Assembly (NCBI RefSeq): GCF_024138395.1
Contig: NZ_JAMYDU010000002.1
Location: 248,001 to 312,000, forward strand
Direction of reading: 5' to 3'
Source of the DNA: Pseudomonas mandelii
Lineage (GTDB): Bacteria; Pseudomonadota; Gammaproteobacteria; Pseudomonadales; Pseudomonadaceae
Length of the DNA: 64,000 nt
The notes beneath the pieces were generated by a model that saw only the letters and a list, made by a program, of their open reading frames with translations, was not told the DNA's origin and did not search any database. Of the stretch, positions 61,421-64,000 are shown one piece after another. The position numbers and the translations under genes are program-made. The first letter of the stretch is position 1; each line of letters begins with the position of its first letter.

Positions 61421-62466
61421 GTCAATTTTTCCTGTCGTAGATACTCGGCGGCTTCCTTTCCGCGCTCTCCTGTAACCGACAGGTCCAGATAGGTCTGGAC
61501 TGGACTGGTGCATATGGCGCCCGGAGCGGCTTCAACGGTGTCCAATAGAAGTCCTTCGTCCTTGGGTAAAGTGATCACTACGTTTTCTCCCTTTGATGCG
61601 GGAACTAACTGTAATGCGTTGACCAATTTTTCCAGACCTTCAATATCCGTATAGAAGTAGTTCGTGCTGACTCGAGCATAGGGAGCGAGCCATTGGGCGG
61701 CAGAAAATGAGGAAAAAAGCGCGTGTCCGTTGCTCCTTTCGCCGATAGCGTTCCGTGCCGCATTTTCCAATGCGCTGCCGTGTAGGGGGGTATAGAACTT
61801 TTTACGGTCCCCTGATGGAAGCTCATACGTTTCGACCCATGCATCCAAAAGGGATTGAGGGTCGGATAGACATACGCCCTCACTTGTTGCTCGTGCCCAT
61901 TCTCGATTCAGCAACGCTGTGCGGACATTACTGACTTGACCCAGACTCGCTCCGGCAGCTTTGGAGAGTTCCATCACCCGCCAGGCACGGTCCGGTTCCC
62001 GAAGCATCATACGAATGATTTGAGCTGACTTTGGTTTGAAGAGAGACTTCAGTTCCCTGTTCTCCGAGGGCGGCTTGTCAGTCACTTGATGGTCAATGAA
62101 TACACCATCGAACGAAACCCAGGAATTACCCTCCAGATCCAGATATCCGACACCTTTTTCCCGACACGCTTGTCTGGCAACGGGCGAAAGATAAGGTGCG
62201 ATCACGATAGGTGTAACACCTATGCCTCGCTCGTTCACATAGTCGCGAAGCTGAAGTATGGCTGCGTTTATGAATCTGGGCTGGCCACTTGCTTTCACCT
62301 CGCAGGCCAGAGAGTGCGATTTCCCTGATGTGTTTATCTCGACAATGAAGTCGGGAGTCCAGGCTTTTGAAAGCGGGGCAGATTTCAGGCTTTTAATCTC
62401 GAGGATCGGTACCTTGCTCAGGAGGTTGTGCAGCGCTTCTCTTGAATGTATTTCGAGCTCTTTCAT
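61408..62466 (-). CDS. AbiEi-like type IV antitoxin
   Basis: 352 residues from the ATG at 62466 (MKELEIHSREALHNLL), with AAGGG 8 nt upstream. Contains a restriction-endonuclease-like stretch (WTPDFIVEINTSGK, LACEVKASGQPRFINAAILQLRDYV, GVGYLDLEGNSWVSFDGVFI) and a winged-helix region (SAQIIRMMLREPDRAWRVMELSKAAGASLGQVSNV). AbiEi-family antitoxins bind DNA and repress their own promoter; palindromes upstream fit this. It belongs with the nucleotidyltransferase downstream. Confidence 0.75.
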   Translation of the reverse strand: MKELEIHSREALHNLLSKVPILEIKSLKSAPLSKAWTPDFIVEINTSGKSHSLACEVKASGQPRFINAAILQLRDYVNERGIGVTPIVIAPYLSPVARQACREKGVGYLDLEGNSWVSFDGVFIDHQVTDKPPSENRELKSLFKPKSAQIIRMMLREPDRAWRVMELSKAAGASLGQVSNVRTALLNREWARATSEGVCLSDPQSLLDAWVETYELPSGDRKKFYTPLHGSALENAARNAIGERSNGHALFSSFSAAQWLAPYARVSTNYFYTDIEGLEKLVNALQLVPASKGENVVITLPKDEGLLLDTVEAAPGAICTSPVQTYLDLSVTGERGKEAAEYLRQEKLTWPR

Positions 62467-62477
62467 TGATTTGACCC

Positions 62478-62497
62478 TTTTCAACGAATGCTGAAAA
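62478..62497 (-). promoter_or_regulatory. Palindrome 1, probable antitoxin operator
   Basis: TTTTCAAC-gaat-GCTGAAAA, one mismatch, ending 12 bp before the AbiEi-like start. Same core as the palindrome at 62544. Confidence 0.5.
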
Positions 62498-62504
62498 TAG
62501 CCAT

Positions 62505-62536
62505 TTGGGTGAAAATTGTCGAGAATTTTCACCCAA
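62505..62536 (-). promoter_or_regulatory. Palindrome 2 in the AbiE promoter
   Basis: Perfect 13-bp arms TTGGGTGAAAATT / AATTTTCACCCAA around gtcgag, lying between the two TTTCAAC palindromes. It could be an operator or a structure in the leader RNA. Confidence 0.5.
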
Positions 62537-62543
62537 TACGATA

Positions 62544-62563
62544 ATTTCAACGACTGTTGAAAT
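62544..62563 (-). promoter_or_regulatory. Palindrome 3, probable antitoxin operator
   Basis: ATTTCAAC-gact-GTTGAAAT, perfect 8-bp arms. With palindrome 1 it defines TTTCAAC-N4-GTTGAAA as a likely recognition site, 66 bp apart centre to centre. Confidence 0.55.
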
Positions 62564-62814
62564 CGAGTAAATACTGAAATGTGAAAACGCGCGTACTGCT
62601 AACCCAGCTTCCGCCATTTGTCGATGAGCCGCACAGCGAGCCATCTATTGATCAGCGCAAATACCAACATCACCTAGACGACCTCACGTAAAGGGAGCGA
62701 TCCACGTCGAAGTATTAAAGGTCCACCTGCTGCCACGAATGATGCTAACGGCGGCCGGTAGGTTGACGTAACAAGTGCCATGAAGGCGCTTGTCAGGGGC
62801 AGGGCGCACCCGAG
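62564..62814. other. Gap between the AbiE-like module and small genes
   Basis: No gene or clear signal recognised beyond the upstream palindromes; it probably contains the outer edge of the acquired module. Confidence 0.4.
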
Positions 62815-62946
62815 TTAAGCATCAAATACCTTTCCTCGGCTGCGTTTTCTCGCTTGCGGGCCTGACTGTTTTTCATCCATCTTGAACATGAAAGTGGTCA
62901 GTGTCAGCAGCGAACCGCTGACCGCGACGATGTCACTGAACGGCAT
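62815..62946 (-). CDS. Possible 43-residue membrane-anchored small protein
   Basis: Minus-strand frame of 43 codons with ATG at 62946 and TAA at 62815. It has one hydrophobic helix (FSDIVAVSGSLLTLTTFMF) followed by a charged tail (KMDEKQSGPQARKRSRGKVF), a plausible single-pass topology. AGGA lies about 11 nt upstream. Too short for confident assignment. Confidence 0.4.
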   Translation of the reverse strand: MPFSDIVAVSGSLLTLTTFMFKMDEKQSGPQARKRSRGKVFDA

Positions 62947-63009
62947 TCAAACCAAGCGTCCTGGGGCGTCGATCATGAACGAAGATCTGCATGGCTCAGT
63001 CCTCCAGGA

Positions 63010-63267
63010 TTATTCTTTGCTGGTGCTACCGAATGTGGCCTTTTTGATCCCGACGGGTTTATTGGCTTTCTCCGGGTACGGATCAATAGCGGCATCGCCC
63101 TGACCGGTCAGAATTTTCCAGGCATGACGGGTATGGGGGGTTTTCCGGATTTGCGGGCACGGTGGCATCGAGGTCTTGGCTTGATTCGAGTATTCGTGAC
63201 CGCAATCGACGCAGGCATAGGTGCCAGGGGAAACATCGCTGCCATAGGGAGCGTAATCTTTTTGCAT
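63010..63267 (-). CDS. Small zinc-ribbon protein
   Basis: 85 residues; the ATG at 63267 follows AGGAGA by 7 nt. A CxxC in TYACVDCGHEY and a later PPCP give three cysteines of a zinc-ribbon or rubredoxin-like fold; HTRHAWKILTGQGDAAIDPYP is a conserved-looking second half. I know it as a common Pseudomonas hypothetical. Function unknown. Confidence 0.7.
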   Translation of the reverse strand: MQKDYAPYGSDVSPGTYACVDCGHEYSNQAKTSMPPCPQIRKTPHTRHAWKILTGQGDAAIDPYPEKANKPVGIKKATFGSTSKE

Positions 63268-63365
63268 GGTAAATCTCCTGTGAAGACAGGGAAGATCCTA
63301 TGCAGATTGCTTCCTTCGCGATGTCGGACGTTTCGCCCAATCAGGTCAGGCGTTTCCTGCGCGCA

Positions 63366-63457
63366 TAAAAAAGATCGCAGACTTCGTCGGTTCCTACAGG
63401 GTTTTCGTACATCCGAAAATCCGCTGTCGTAGGCGCTGTCGAAGGCTGCGATTTTTT
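63366..63457. repeat. REP-type inverted repeat downstream of argB, possible terminator
   Basis: AAAAAAGATCGCAGACTTCG and CGAAGGCTGCGATTTTTT form outer arms (one bulge, one mismatch) enclosing a second REP-like unit (tcctacagg / gtaggcgc). On the minus strand it ends in GATCTTTTTT, so it may terminate argB. Confidence 0.7.
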
Positions 63458-63467
63458 AAGGTTTGAA

Positions 63468-64000
<533 letters not shown>

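Noticed and set aside
62882-63103. 73-codon plus-strand ORF
   Set aside because: Antisense to the zinc-ribbon gene and the small 43-codon frame, with no ribosome site.

Overview
The window looks like a chromosome segment of a fluorescens-group Pseudomonas. This rests on three things: the conserved core order argB - pyrE - crc - rph - yicC - gmk - rpoZ - spoT - ridA ... exbB-exbD-tonB ... oxyR-recG; GC-rich coding with typical Pseudomonas codon use; and several paired Pseudomonas REP palindromes. I assigned it by reading protein sequences and gene order, without any database search.

Left part (1 to about 38.1 kb) is a type VI secretion locus. It opens with the end of a tagS-like permease gene, tagR and the lipoprotein gene tagQ, a threonine-phosphorylation sensory module best known from the P. 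aeruginosa H1 system. After an 864-bp gap come tssA, tssB, tssC and tssE. An accessory island then holds a PAAR protein with a TTR-like tail, an unrecognised probable cargo toxin and a string of small membrane proteins, three of which are paralogues. The core resumes with tssF, tssG, clpV (tssH), the sigma-54 activator sfa, the small lipoprotein orfX, fha, tssJ, tssK, tssL, tssM, a PP2C phosphatase, a Ser/Thr kinase and vgrG. This order matches the P. aeruginosa H2 system; no hcp gene is present in the window. Downstream of vgrG lies an AT-richer cargo block: a large multidomain GH19 muramidase/chitinase-like effector and four secreted proteins that look like immunity proteins or lysozyme inhibitors, one with a homopolymer frameshift.

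Middle part (38.1 to 44 kb) is a variable spot. A DUF6124 gene is preceded by a strongly palindromic leader. Next comes an SCP2-like gene and a lone AT-rich gene for a 1037-residue protein joining a calcineurin-like phosphoesterase to a STAND/NACHT-like P-loop NTPase, a probable defence protein. This gene is bracketed by partial duplications of both neighbouring host genes: an SCP2 fragment on one side and an HDOD-gene tail on the other. That suggests how the cargo was inserted.

Right part (44 to 64 kb) is mostly housekeeping on the minus strand: HDOD protein, recG, oxyR, tonB-exbD-exbB, ridA, spoT, rpoZ, gmk, yicC and crc, with an epimerase, rph, a DUF4870 protein and pyrE on the plus strand. 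Between pyrE and argB an AbiE-like type IV toxin-antitoxin module is inserted. Its promoter carries three palindromes that look like antitoxin operators, and its nucleotidyltransferase toxin gene appears to be broken by frameshifts. The window ends inside argB.
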